A program made the translations under genes and the position numbers. The notes under the pieces were generated by a model. That model did not search any database. It was not told the origin of the DNA and saw only the letters and a list, made by a program, of their open reading frames with translations. A stretch of 64,000 nucleotides of DNA. Source: Deltaproteobacteria bacterium. GTDB lineage: Bacteria > Myxococcota_A > Polyangia > Polyangiales > Ga0077539. Numbering within the stretch: the first letter of the stretch is position 1; each line of letters begins with the position of its first letter. The stretch lies in the NCBI GenBank assembly GCA_016704445.1, contig JADJAE010000019.1:77137-141136 (forward strand). Direction: 5' to 3'. Shown one piece after another: positions 1 through 8,970 of the stretch.

Positions 1-561
1 GGGCGTCCCCATGGCGGCGAGCTGGACCCGCAGCTGGTGGGTGCGTCCGGTCTCGGGTTCGAGGGAGACGAGGGCGCGGTTGCCGTGGCGCGAGACCAGG
101 GTCCAGCGGGTGACGGCCCGCTGCGCGCCCTTCGGCGCGGGGCGCCTCGGGTTGGAGACCACCACCTGCATCTTGCCGTCGTCGGCGGGGACCAGGAGGT
201 CATCGAGGGTTCCGCCGTCGGTGCGGGGGGCGGGGCTGACGACGGCGAGGTAGCGCTTCTTCGCGGAGCGCCCCTCGAAGGCCGCGGCGATGGACTTGTT
301 GGCCTCCTTGCGCCGGGCGAAGAGCAGCACGCCGGAGGTGTCGCGGTCGAGGCGCTGGTGCACGCCCAGGTAGATCGACGACTCGGCGACGCCGTCGCGC
401 TGCGACCACCAGGTCTTCAAGCGGCTCACCACGTCGTCGCGGCGGGCGGGGTCGGGCGCGTGCGTCGAGACGCCGACGGGCTTGTCGACCACCACGAGGT
501 CGTCATCGAGGTGCAGGAGCCAGGCGTCGCGCCACGGGGCGAAGAGGTCGTTTATCATCAT
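1..561 (-). CDS. RluA-family rRNA/tRNA pseudouridine synthase (3' end outside window)
   Basis: Translating the minus strand from the ATG at 561 gives an uninterrupted frame to the window edge, about 187 residues. It shows the hallmark HQRLDRDTSG motif (residues 69-77; the Asp of RLD, about D72, is the catalytic nucleophile in this family), an upstream VVVDKPVGVSTH segment, and a downstream ETGRTHQLRVQLA motif that closes the RluA catalytic domain. The family isomerises uridine to pseudouridine in rRNA or tRNA. There is no N-terminal S4 domain; the catalytic domain starts almost at once, as in RluA/RluC-like short forms. The C-terminus lies beyond base 1, so a fused extra domain cannot be excluded. 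Its start is 75 bases from the divergent gene at 636. The exact RNA target is unknown. Confidence 0.85.
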   Translation of the reverse strand, partial: MMINDLFAPWRDAWLLHLDDDLVVVDKPVGVSTHAPDPARRDDVVSRLKTWWSQRDGVAESSIYLGVHQRLDRDTSGVLLFARRKEANKSIAAAFEGRSAKKRYLAVVSPAPRTDGGTLDDLLVPADDGKMQVVVSNPRRPAPKGAQRAVTRWTLVSRHGNRALVSLEPETGRTHQLRVQLAAMGTP

Positions 562-635
562 GGGGATCGTTGGCTGCGCCAGTACACCCGTTGGGCCGGG
601 AGGGACAAACGCAGGGGGCACAGCGCGCCGCCCCG

Positions 636-1958
636 GTGATACCTTCGCGGTCCTCCGCCGTGCTCGTCCTCCTCGCCCAGCTCCATTGCGCCATCGAGCT
701 CGTCCCCTCGACCGATCCGTTGCCGCGCCCGGTGGCGGCGGTCAGCGCCTCCGCGGGCACCGAGCACGTCTTCGACTACGTCGACGCCCTCTCCGGCGAG
801 CGGCTCTCCCCCGGGGACGTCGGCGCGCTCATCCCCGTCGCCTATGGTCCCGCTGGGGCGCTGCCCACCCGGGTTCGCGAGGACGACGAGGCCGGCGCGC
901 CCATCCGCCGCTTCATCACCCTGCCCCCATCGGGGGAGTACACCGTGCGCGTCGATGGCCTCGGCTCTCGCCGCTACTTCGGCTGCGAGGCCCGCCTCCC
1001 CGCCGCGGGCGACGGTCCCCGCCAGGTGCGCATCACCCTGCTCCCTCGCGCCCGCGACGTGTCCCTCTCCGTCGAGGTCGAGCGCGGCGACACCCGCCGA
1101 GAGCTCACCCCCATGGGGCTGCGCCAGGTCGAGCTGCGCGCCGACGCCCGCAGCGAGCGAGAGCTCGAGGTCGTCCGAGGAACCTGCTCCGGCCAGCACC
1201 CCGCGCGCGGCTCCCACTGGTGCGTGCTCTCCCTCGCCGCCGACCCCGGAACCATCGGGCTCACCGCGCGCACCCCCGACTTCGGCCTCGCCCCGATGTC
1301 CGTCTCCATGACCGATCCCGCTCGCAGCATCGACGTCCACGCCCGCTACCCGGGCCACCTCCTGGGCACCGTCTCCCTCCGCGTGGGCGCCCTCCTCGGG
1401 GTGCTCCACGGCGACTCCCCCGGCGCCATGGTGGCGATCGACGTGCCCACCCGCAGCGAGACCACCGGCGACACCTGCCCCCTCGGCGACACCTGCATCC
1501 GCGGCCTCGTGCACCTCGGCGCCACCTACGGCAGCTACCGCCGCGAGACCGAGCTCGTCGGACCCACCACCCGCGTCACCCCCGACGGCGACACCCGCGC
1601 CACCTACGGCCTGCTGGAGGCGGGCGCCGGTGTCACGGTGGCCCCCGGCGGCACAGGCGACCGGCTGCGCCTCACGGGCATCCTCTCGGGGGTCCTCGCC
1701 GCGCGCACCGAGGAGCGCCGCAGCAACGACGCCCTGCTCTCCGAGGCCTCGTCGCGCCTCGGTCTCCTGGGCGATGTGCTCGCCAGCGTGCGCTTCGCGG
1801 GCCCGTGGACCGTCTTCGCCGGCCTGCGCGCCCTCTGGCTCCCGTCGGTCGGATCGCGCGGTCGGCAGTTCAGCTACCTGGGCTCCGCGCCCATCTCCAG
1901 CGAGTCGGCATCCCTCCTGCAACTCGGGGTTCTCCTAGGACTTGGAGTAGACCCATGA
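636..1958 (+). CDS. Secreted or outer-membrane hypothetical protein
   Basis: About 440 residues with no family I recognise. I choose the GTG at 636 because it puts a short hydrophobic leader (VLVLLAQLHC) at the N-terminus; an in-frame ATG at 570 would add 22 residues that do not look like a leader. The Cys at the end of the leader could be a weak lipobox. The C-terminal third alternates Gly/Ala/aromatic stretches (for example LVHLGATYGSY and FAGLRALWL), which suggests beta-strands of an outer-membrane barrel, but this is inference. The stop overlaps the ATG of the next lipoprotein gene by the ATGA arrangement, so the two are very likely co-translated. The Asp/Arg/Thr-rich middle resembles other myxobacterial periplasmic proteins only in composition. 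Confidence 0.6.
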   Translation: MIPSRSSAVLVLLAQLHCAIELVPSTDPLPRPVAAVSASAGTEHVFDYVDALSGERLSPGDVGALIPVAYGPAGALPTRVREDDEAGAPIRRFITLPPSGEYTVRVDGLGSRRYFGCEARLPAAGDGPRQVRITLLPRARDVSLSVEVERGDTRRELTPMGLRQVELRADARSERELEVVRGTCSGQHPARGSHWCVLSLAADPGTIGLTARTPDFGLAPMSVSMTDPARSIDVHARYPGHLLGTVSLRVGALLGVLHGDSPGAMVAIDVPTRSETTGDTCPLGDTCIRGLVHLGATYGSYRRETELVGPTTRVTPDGDTRATYGLLEAGAGVTVAPGGTGDRLRLTGILSGVLAARTEERRSNDALLSEASSRLGLLGDVLASVRFAGPWTVFAGLRALWLPSVGSRGRQFSYLGSAPISSESASLLQLGVLLGLGVDP

Positions 1959-3001
1959 CCCCCCTCTCCCGATCGTCGCTCCGTCTGGTGGCCTCGCTGG
2001 CGCTCTCGCTCGCCGCCTCGGGCGCGCTCCACGCGTGCGCCGACAGTGAGGCGACGGGCCTGGCTCCGGATGGCTCCCAGGACGCGGGCTTCGGTGCCCC
2101 GACCCGGCAGTCCTGCGTTCGCACCGCCGACTGCGACGCCCGCAACGAGGTCTGCGGCCGCCCCGGGAGCGCCTTCGCGGGGCTGTGCGTGCCCCCGTCG
2201 GGGCGCTGTGACCCGGAGGCTCCCATCGAGGGCCAGTGCTACCCCGACGCTCGCTGCGACGTGTCGCTGAGGGAGCCCGACGGCCGGGGGAGCTGCTCGT
2301 TCCAGTCGCCGGCGAGGGCGGTGTTTCCGGTGGAGGCTCGCATCGCGCTGGAGGCTCCCCGCTCGGACACGGAGCTTCTTGCGACCTCGGGCTTCTCGTT
2401 TCAGTGGCAGCCGCTGCGGGGCGTGGCGGGCGCGGTGACGGTGGTGATGGCGTCGCGTCAGCCGCCGACCTTCGACCCGGTGAGCGGGCGCATCACCAAC
2501 GCGTCGGCGGTGGTCTGGGCGTGGTCGACGGCGGAGCCCGGCAACACCCCGGGGGACAACCGGGCGGTCGACGGCACCGTGCCCGTGCGCTTCGGCCGCC
2601 GGGGCATCTCCCGCGACGGCACCTTCGGCGCCCCGTGGGGCCGCGACACCATGGACCCCGGTCAGTACTGGTGGTTCGTGTATGCGATCAGCCAGGGAGA
2701 GGTGGTCGCGACCAGCGTGGCGCAGGGCTTCGTGGTGGCCGGGGCGCCCTCCCGCCCGGTGTCGTGCACCCAGTCGAGCCAGTGCGTGGGCCCGGGCGAT
2801 CTCCCTGAGCTCTTCGAGTGCTACCAGTCGCAGTGCCGTCGGCGCTGCGCGTCGGACCTCGACTGCCGCGCCGCGGGGACCACCTGCCGCTTCGACGACA
2901 CGGTGGCCTCCACCGCGGGGGTGCGCCGAGGGGCCTTCTGCGGGACGGTGGTCAACCCGATGCAGGGCGACGGCGGGGTCTCCACCGACGCCCCTCGCTG
3001 A
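1955..3001 (+). CDS. Cysteine-rich secreted lipoprotein, hypothetical
   Basis: 348 residues. The N-terminus is a clear signal peptide (SLALSLAASGALHACADSE), with the Cys after a hydrophobic stretch as the likely lipidation site. Behind it comes an Asp/Gly/Ala linker (DGSQDAGFGAPT), then small Cys modules of the type C-x6-C-x6-C, a central domain without Cys (about residues 110-250, containing WSTAEPGN and DPGQYWWFVYAISQ), and a second Cys cluster near the C-terminus (C-x3-C-x3-C and further pairs). This architecture is common in predicted myxobacterial surface lipoproteins of unknown role. The start is fixed by the ATGA overlap with the upstream gene, which suggests a two-gene unit. The gene ends one base before the convergent phosphorylase gene. 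Confidence 0.7.
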   Translation: MTPLSRSSLRLVASLALSLAASGALHACADSEATGLAPDGSQDAGFGAPTRQSCVRTADCDARNEVCGRPGSAFAGLCVPPSGRCDPEAPIEGQCYPDARCDVSLREPDGRGSCSFQSPARAVFPVEARIALEAPRSDTELLATSGFSFQWQPLRGVAGAVTVVMASRQPPTFDPVSGRITNASAVVWAWSTAEPGNTPGDNRAVDGTVPVRFGRRGISRDGTFGAPWGRDTMDPGQYWWFVYAISQGEVVATSVAQGFVVAGAPSRPVSCTQSSQCVGPGDLPELFECYQSQCRRRCASDLDCRAAGTTCRFDDTVASTAGVRRGAFCGTVVNPMQGDGGVSTDAPR

Positions 3002-4312
3002 TCAGCCCACGCGCTCCAGCACCAGCGGAACCTCCTCTACCGCCCCATCGCCCACGCTCACCGCCCGGGTGAGTCGCTCGATGGCCCTCGCGGCGCTGGC
3101 CTCGTCGCGGGCGTGCACCCACGCGATGGTCTCGCCGGCCTTCACCCGGTCGCCGACGTTGTGCTCGAAGACGAAGCCCACCGAGGGGTCGATGGTGTCG
3201 GTGGTGCGAGCGCGCCCTGCGCCCATCTCCACGCCCGCGATGCCGACGCCGTGGGTGTCGATGGCGACGATGGTCCCGCCGGTGGAGGCGCGGAAGGGGA
3301 GGAGCACCGGGGCCTTCGCGAACACGCTCGGATCATCGACCGCGCGGGGATCACCGCCCTGCGCGGCGACCATGGCGCGGGCGACCCTGGCGGCGCTGCC
3401 GTCGGCGACGGCGGCGAGGAGCATGGCGCGGGCGATGGATTCATCGGCGGCGACTCGTCCCATGACGAGCATCGAGGCGCCGAGGGTGAGGGTGACCTCG
3501 CGGAGGTCGTCGGGGCCGCGCCCGTGGAGCAGCTCGAAGGCCTCGATGGTCTCGAGGGCGTTGCCGACGGTGCGGCCGAGCGGTCGGTCCATGCGGGTGA
3601 GCCAGGCGACGCAGTCCTTTCCGCCGCCGCGGGCGACGTCGACGAGGTTGCGGGCGAGGGCGCGGGCCTGCTCCGGGGTCTTCATGAAGGCGCCGCTGCC
3701 GAACTTCACGTCGAGCACGAGGCCGTCGATGCCCTCGGCGAGCTTCTTGGAGAGGATGCTTGCGACGATGAGGGGGATGGACTCGACGGTGGCGGTGACG
3801 TCTCGGAGGGCATAGAGGCGCTTGTCGGCGGGGGCGAGCTCGGCGGTCTGACCGATCATGCAGGTGCCGACGTCGCGCACGAGCTCGTGGAAGCGCGCGA
3901 TGGGGAGGTCGACGGAGAAGCCGGGGATGGCCTCGAGCTTGTCGAGGGTTCCGCCGGTGTGGCCGAGGCCGCGGCCGGAGATCATGGGGACGGCGACGCC
4001 GCACGCGGCGACCATGGGGGCGAGGGCGAGGGAGACCTTGTCGCCGACGCCGCCGGTGGAGTGCTTGTCGACCTTGCGGGCGGGGATGTCGGAGAGGTCG
4101 ACGACGGTGCCGGAGTCGCGCATGGCGAGGGTGAGGGCGACGGTCTCCTCGGGGGTCATGCCCCGGAAGAAGACCGCCATGGCGAAGGCGGTCATCTGGT
4201 AGTCGGCGACCTCGCCGCGGACGAAGCCGGCGATGAGTTGGGCGATGTCGGCGGCGGTGAGGGCGTGGCCGTCGCGCTTGGCGGCGATGAGCTCGGGGGT
4301 GGTGCGTGCCAT
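3002..4312 (-). CDS. deoA: Pyrimidine-nucleoside (thymidine) phosphorylase
   Basis: 436 residues, the usual length for this family. It splits thymidine or uridine with phosphate into the base and (deoxy)ribose-1-phosphate in pyrimidine salvage. Visible family signatures are the N-terminal alpha domain (ELIAAKRDGHALTAADIAQL), the phosphate-binding KHSTGGVGDK motif near residues 82-91, the ISGRGLGHTGGTLDKLEAIPG signature, and a C-terminal domain (VGDRVKAGETIAWVHA). The start is placed at the ATG giving MARTTPELIAAKR; an upstream in-frame ATG at 4333 adds only seven poorly conserved residues. The gene is convergent with the lipoprotein gene and abuts it. Whether it prefers thymidine or accepts all pyrimidine nucleosides cannot be read with certainty, so the symbol stands for the family. 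Confidence 0.92.
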   Translation of the reverse strand: MARTTPELIAAKRDGHALTAADIAQLIAGFVRGEVADYQMTAFAMAVFFRGMTPEETVALTLAMRDSGTVVDLSDIPARKVDKHSTGGVGDKVSLALAPMVAACGVAVPMISGRGLGHTGGTLDKLEAIPGFSVDLPIARFHELVRDVGTCMIGQTAELAPADKRLYALRDVTATVESIPLIVASILSKKLAEGIDGLVLDVKFGSGAFMKTPEQARALARNLVDVARGGGKDCVAWLTRMDRPLGRTVGNALETIEAFELLHGRGPDDLREVTLTLGASMLVMGRVAADESIARAMLLAAVADGSAARVARAMVAAQGGDPRAVDDPSVFAKAPVLLPFRASTGGTIVAIDTHGVGIAGVEMGAGRARTTDTIDPSVGFVFEHNVGDRVKAGETIAWVHARDEASAARAIERLTRAVSVGDGAVEEVPLVLERVG

Positions 4313-4401
4313 AGAGGCCGCGGACGGTACCACCGCTCGCCATGGGGTTGTCGGAGGGGGAGGGGGTGGAGTAGGGTTCCGCCGCGACGACAGGAGCCTG
4401 A

Positions 4402-4472
4402 TCGGGGTTCGTCTAATGGCAGGACGCGGGTTTTTGGTACCCGCTACGGGGGTTCGAATCCCTCACCCCGAA
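4402..4472 (+). tRNA. tRNA-Gln (anticodon UUG)
   Basis: A full cloverleaf can be folded by eye. The 7-bp acceptor stem is TCGGGGT (4402-4408) with ACCCCGA (4465-4471). The D arm has the 3-bp stem GTC/GAC (4411-4413 with 4423-4425). The anticodon stem is CGGGT/ACCCG (4427-4431 with 4439-4443), with a 7-base loop TTTTGGT giving anticodon TTG. The variable loop has 4 bases. The T arm is GGGGG/CCCTC around TTCGAAT. The discriminator base is A4472 and CCA is not encoded. Pairing is complete apart from one G-T pair in the T stem. The tRNA lies between deoA and the metallophosphoesterase gene. Confidence 0.93.
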
Positions 4473-4595
4473 CTACGAAACGAGCCTTGGATCCTGAGGG
4501 AGGATCGGGCGGGTTCCGCGACGCTGCCCGTCCGCTGGCTCGCCCTGTGTCCGCGAGAGCGGTCACGAGGGTTCGCCATGGTTGAGGGGGACCGC

Positions 4596-5261
4596 ATGAC
4601 CATCAAGAAGCTCGGGGTGCTCGGCGACGTGCACGCGGAGGACGAGACGCTCCTGGCGGCGCTCGAGTTCTTCGCGGCGGTCGGGGTCGATCGCGTCGTG
4701 TGCGTCGGCGACGTCATCGACGGCGCGGGGGACGCGGAGCGATGCATCTCGGCGCTCCGCTCCCGGGAGATCACCACGGTGCGCGGCAACCACGAGCGGT
4801 GGTTCACCGAGTCGAGGAGGATGCTGCTCTCGGACGCCACGCCCGAGGAGTCGCTCTCCGAGGGGTCCGTCGCGTGGCTTCGGCGGCTGCCGGCGATGCA
4901 GACGATCCCCACGGTGTCCGGCGACGCGCTGCTCTGTCACAGCCTCGGGCGCAACGACCTCAGCCGCCTCCGACCCGACGACCCCATCGATCCGGACTGT
5001 CCGTCCTGGGCGCTTCAGGGGCTGCTCGACGATGCGGCCGGCTGCCGCTTCGTGGTCAACGGGCACACCCATCTTCCGATGGTGCGGGAGGTCGGCCATG
5101 TGGTCGTCCTCAACGCGGGCACGCTGTCGAGCAGCTACGACCCGGTCGTGATGCTGGTGGACTTCGAGCAGCTCGAGGTGGCGTGGTACCCGTGCGCGGC
5201 CTCCTTCGTGGCGACGACGCCGGTACGACGGGAGCGCGTGCCGCATCTCCGGGGGCGCTGA
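4596..5261 (+). CDS. Calcineurin-like metallophosphoesterase (YfcE/MJ0936-like)
   Basis: 221 residues. The four metal-binding blocks of the small metallophosphoesterases are present in order: LGVLGDVHAED (GDxH), VCVGDVID (GDxxD), VRGNHERW (GNHE) and VNGHTHLPM (GHTH), with LCHSLG between the last two. These enzymes use a di-metal centre to cleave phosphodiesters or phosphomonoesters; the natural substrate of this branch is usually unknown. I chose the ATG at 4596, preceded by a good GAGGGG ribosome-binding site, over the ATG at 4578, which would place that site inside the gene. The gene follows tRNA-Gln directly and converges on the EamA transporter gene seven bases downstream. No signal peptide is visible, so it should be cytoplasmic. 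Confidence 0.85.
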   Translation: MTIKKLGVLGDVHAEDETLLAALEFFAAVGVDRVVCVGDVIDGAGDAERCISALRSREITTVRGNHERWFTESRRMLLSDATPEESLSEGSVAWLRRLPAMQTIPTVSGDALLCHSLGRNDLSRLRPDDPIDPDCPSWALQGLLDDAAGCRFVVNGHTHLPMVREVGHVVVLNAGTLSSSYDPVVMLVDFEQLEVAWYPCAASFVATTPVRRERVPHLRGR

Positions 5262-5268
5262 GCACGCC

Positions 5269-6242
5269 TCAACCTCCGGCCGCCTCCCGCTTGCGCATCT
5301 GCGCCCAGACGTTGGCCGCCGTGATCAGCACCCCGCCAAGCACCAGCGTCGCGCTCGGCACCTCGTTCGGATACTGCGTCCCCATCCACCCGGCGAGCAT
5401 CGCCGGGAGGAAGAGCGACAGCCCGCTCGCGAAGAGCGGCTCCGCGCAGTAGATGAGCCCCGCCTCGGTCGCAGGAACGTACTTCTGGAAGTGGTTCATC
5501 ATCAGGAAGGGCGCCGCGGTGCAGAGCACCGTCACCACCAGCATCACCTCGACGAAGCGCGGCAGCCCGAGGAGCTGACCCCAGGGCGCCGCGCCCCGGA
5601 GGAGACGAGCGCCACCGGGGCCACGATCAGACCCGTCACCGCGAACATCAGGATCGTGATGGTGGTGCTGCGGTTCTCCCGGAAGCGCGGCCTCTCCAGC
5701 CACAGGATCTGCGCCGTGCAGAAGAGCGAGGCCACCACGGTCTCGATCTCTCCGCGGCCCATGCGGAGCGAGCCGAGCTCGGCGCCGGAGAGCAGGTAGA
5801 TGCCAGAGAGCACCAGCGCCATGGAGAGCAGGAGGTCGAGCGAAGGCAGCCGCCGCCGGGAGAGGCACACGTAGAGCGGGAGCCAGACGCAGTAGCCCTG
5901 GGAGATGAACGCCGACACCGAAGCGTGGGTGTAGGAGAGCCCGTCCGCCTGCCACGGAATGCCGACTCCACACAGGACCCCGAGGCCGATCCCCTGGGTC
6001 CATTCGGAGCGGGTGATGCCGAGGAGGCTCTTCGGGCTGAGCGCCGCGAGCACCACTCCGCCCAGCAGGAAGCGGAAGACCACCACCACGCTGCTGAGAA
6101 ACCAGCTGCTGGCGTGGGGAGAGAGCTGCTGCCAGGACAGCGACAGCGCCCGGATCAGCGGAAAGCTGACGCCCCAGAGCAGCGTGGTCGCCAGCAGGAA
6201 GGTGACCGCGCGCCCCTCCTGCGTCTGTGCCGGGGGCTTCAT
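5269..6242 (-). CDS. EamA/DMT-family transporter (frame broken near 5,600)
   Basis: The N-terminal part (start ATG 6242) reads as a hydrophobic permease with TTLLWGVSFPLIRALSL, several membrane helices and the internal repeat typical of ten-helix drug/metabolite transporters. The C-terminal part (AAPFLMMNHFQKYVPATEAGLIYCAEP, then LVLGGVLITAANVWA) sits in another minus frame. It contains the classic second EamA repeat, in which YVPATEAGLI and EPLFA mark the helix 8-9 region. The switch lies near 5,590-5,605 in a G/A-rich stretch and looks like a single-base error, giving about 324 residues, the normal length. The gene is last in the operon with the aromatic hydroxylase, decarboxylase and 2OG oxygenase, 16 bases after the oxygenase stop. 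That context suggests it exports the pathway product. Confidence 0.8.
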
Positions 6243-6258
6243 CGTAGTGTGAAGTCGG

Positions 6259-7110
6259 TCAGGTCCAGATCTGAAGGGGATAGGTGCCGCTGGACCCGAT
6301 GAACATGATGTTGGCCAGTCGGTCGTCGTCGCCGCCGGGGATGACCGCGTGCGGTCGTCGGGAGTTGATGAGGATCGCGTCCCCCGCAGAGGGCTTCAGC
6401 GCGCGATACGGACAGGAGTGATCGACCTCCGGGGGAATGGGCGCGTCCCTCGGGATGAGCGGGTGGTCGTACACCCGGAGCTCGCCGCCGATGCTCGGGA
6501 CCCGGCAGTACACGATCGCGCCGAGCTGCGCCTGGATCGATGGAAACAGCACCGCAGGCACCGTGTCGACGTGGATCGGGCAGGCCGCCGGGTCGTCGTA
6601 GCGCTCGGACCTGCCGTTCAAGAGAAGGGTTCCGAACTTCATCTTCCGGCCGTTGAACTCCGCCAGCTCGATGCCGCAGATCTCATTGAGGTGATCGAAG
6701 AGGGCGTCGCAGGGCCGACGGTACGGCGCGCACAGCACCGTATTGACCTGGTTGGAGGGCTCTACGCTGGCGAGGTAGTCGTCCATGATGGACTCGATGG
6801 CGGCGCGGCGGAGCTCGGGGCGGGCCTCGTCGCTCCCTGCCGTCAGCCGGTCGAAGTACTCGTCGAGCTGCACGTCGACGCCCGGGCGGGAGACGTTGGC
6901 GTGGGGGTGGTAGTCGGCGGTGCCGTCCTCGCGGGTGTAGTGAATCGGGAGGGGCTTCATCGGGGTCGCCCGCACCCGCTCATACACGTGCTCGCAGTGG
7001 TCGGCGGGGATGAGCCCCTTGATCCAGATGGCCAGCGCCTCGCCTCGCAGCAGGGCGTCGACGTTGGACCGCGTGACGCGGTCGTAGATCGGGAGGGTGG
7101 AGATGTTCAT
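6259..7110 (-). CDS. 2-oxoglutarate/Fe(II)-dependent oxygenase, hydroxylase-type facial triad
   Basis: 283 residues from the ATG at 7110, which follows a GAGAG ribosome-binding site. The sequence fits the 2OG-Fe(II) superfamily: an HxD pair at H180/D182 (CPIHVDTV), a distal His at H254 (SRRPHAVIP), and an Arg ten residues later (R264) that would bind the 2OG carboxylate. The iron-binding Asp is present, so this is predicted to be a hydroxylase, desaturase or other oxygenase rather than a halogenase, where that Asp is Gly or Ala. The same frame continues upstream through the G-rich tract into the decarboxylase, creating a false 894-residue fusion; the ATG and ribosome-binding site argue for a separate protein. 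Substrate unknown. From context it may act on a phenethylamine or aromatic amino acid product of the operon. Confidence 0.75.
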   Translation of the reverse strand: MNISTLPIYDRVTRSNVDALLRGEALAIWIKGLIPADHCEHVYERVRATPMKPLPIHYTREDGTADYHPHANVSRPGVDVQLDEYFDRLTAGSDEARPELRRAAIESIMDDYLASVEPSNQVNTVLCAPYRRPCDALFDHLNEICGIELAEFNGRKMKFGTLLLNGRSERYDDPAACPIHVDTVPAVLFPSIQAQLGAIVYCRVPSIGGELRVYDHPLIPRDAPIPPEVDHSCPYRALKPSAGDAILINSRRPHAVIPGGDDDRLANIMFIGSSGTYPLQIWT

Positions 7111-7129
7111 TGGACTCTCACTGGGGACC

Positions 7130-7533
<404 letters not shown>

Positions 7534-8943
7534 AGCCTCCGCTTCGCGCTTCATCGCTTCCCACAGCGCCTCGACCTGCCTTCGCTCGGTCGGGTACGAG
7601 CCGATGGACACCCGCACCATCCAGCGGCCGTCGAGCTTCGCCGGGGTGATGTACGCCTCGCCGCTGCGGTTCAGTCGCTCCGCCCAGGCGAGGGTGTGGC
7701 GGTCGAGGGCCTCGGCGTCCATCCCCGGCGCCTCGTGGCGGACGCACACCGTCTGCAACACCACCGGGGCCAGCACCCTCCAGCCCTCTCGGGAGAGCAC
7801 CTGCTCGGAGAGCCAGCGGGCGTTCTCCATGTCGCGGCGCAGCCGGCGCTGTATCCCGGAGACCCCTTCGCTCCGCAGAAGGAACCACAGCTTCAGCGAT
7901 CGGAAGCGGCGCCCGAGGGGGATGCCCCAGTCGCGGAGGTTCTTCACCTGACCGTCGACGCTGCTCTGGAGGTAGCTGGGGTTGGTGCTCATCACCCGGA
8001 TCAGGTGCTCGGGGTCGCGCACGTAATACAGGGAGCAATCGAAGGCCGCGCCGAGCCACTTGTGGGCGTTGATCACCAGGGAGTCGGCCCCCTCGATGCC
8101 GCGCCACATCCACCGGCACTCGGGCAGCACCATCGCCGAGCCGGCCATCGCCGCGTCGACGTGGAGCCATACCCCGTGGCGGCGAGCGACCTCTGCGATG
8201 TCGGCAATGGGGTCGAGCGCCGTGGTGCTGGTGGTCCCGGTCGTGGCGACGATGGCGCAGGGGACCGAGCCGCACGCGAGGTCGGCGCGGATCGCCTCTG
8301 CGAGCGCGTCGGCGCGCATCGCCTGTCGCTCGTCGGCCGGGATCATCCGCAGGTTCTCCCGGCCGAAGCCCGCGAGCAGGGCGGCCTTCTCGACCGAGCT
8401 GTGACCGTGCACCGAGGTGTAGACCACCAGCCGCCGGTGGCTGGACTGCATCCCTCCCGCGGCGAGCGAGTACGCGGTGCTGCGCTCCCGGGCGCAGAGC
8501 AGCGCCACCAGCGTGCTCGTCGAGGCGGTGTCCTGAATGACCCCGTGGAAGGCGTCCGGGAGGCCGAACATCTGCCGCGTCCAGTCGCAGACCACCTCTT
8601 CGAGCTCGGTGAGCGCGGGGCTCGATTGCCAGGAGAGACCCAGCACCCCGAGGCCGCTGCTCAGGAAGTCACCGAGCACCGAGGCGGGGGAGGTGCTCGA
8701 TGGGAAGTATCCGAAGAAGGAAGGGTGCTGCCAGTGCGAGAGGCCCGGCATCAGCACCTCGTCGACGTCCCGCATCACCCCGTCGAGGGACTCCGGCTCG
8801 ACGGGTGGTGTGCTCGGCAGTCGGCTGCGGACGTCCCCGGGCGCCGCAGGGGACATCACAGGCAGGCCCTCGACCCTGGTGTGATAGTCGGCGATCCAGT
8901 CGATGAGCATATGACCGATGCGGCGAAACTCGTCGGGTGTCAT
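7534..8943 (-). CDS. Group II PLP-dependent aromatic amino acid decarboxylase-like enzyme (3' end lost in G tract)
   Basis: About 470 residues are readable, close to a full-length group II decarboxylase. Family landmarks are the N-terminal clasp (FRRIGHMLIDWIADYHTRVE), SHWQHPSFFGYFP, the cofactor-stacking His of SVHGHSSVEKA (H181), the Asp of HVDAAMAGSA (D263), the PLP-binding Lys in INAHKWLG (K295), and IPLGRRFRSLKLWF. These proteins decarboxylate DOPA, tryptophan, tyrosine or phenylalanine. In the mobile catalytic loop, the Tyr of animal DOPA decarboxylase (TDYRHW) is replaced by Leu (L336 in NLRDW). That Tyr is known to decide between simple decarboxylation and aldehyde-forming chemistry, so the reaction is uncertain. 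The start ATG at 8943 lies 27 bases after the hydroxylase stop, in one operon. Confidence 0.85.
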
Positions 8944-8970
8944 AGGTAGATTAGGGCGGTTCTCTGGGGA

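Noticed and set aside
482..1954. Long Arg/Pro/His-rich frame running into the lipoprotein gene
   Set aside because: The composition is that of an off-frame reading; the real lipoprotein starts at 1955 with a signal peptide and an ATGA overlap.
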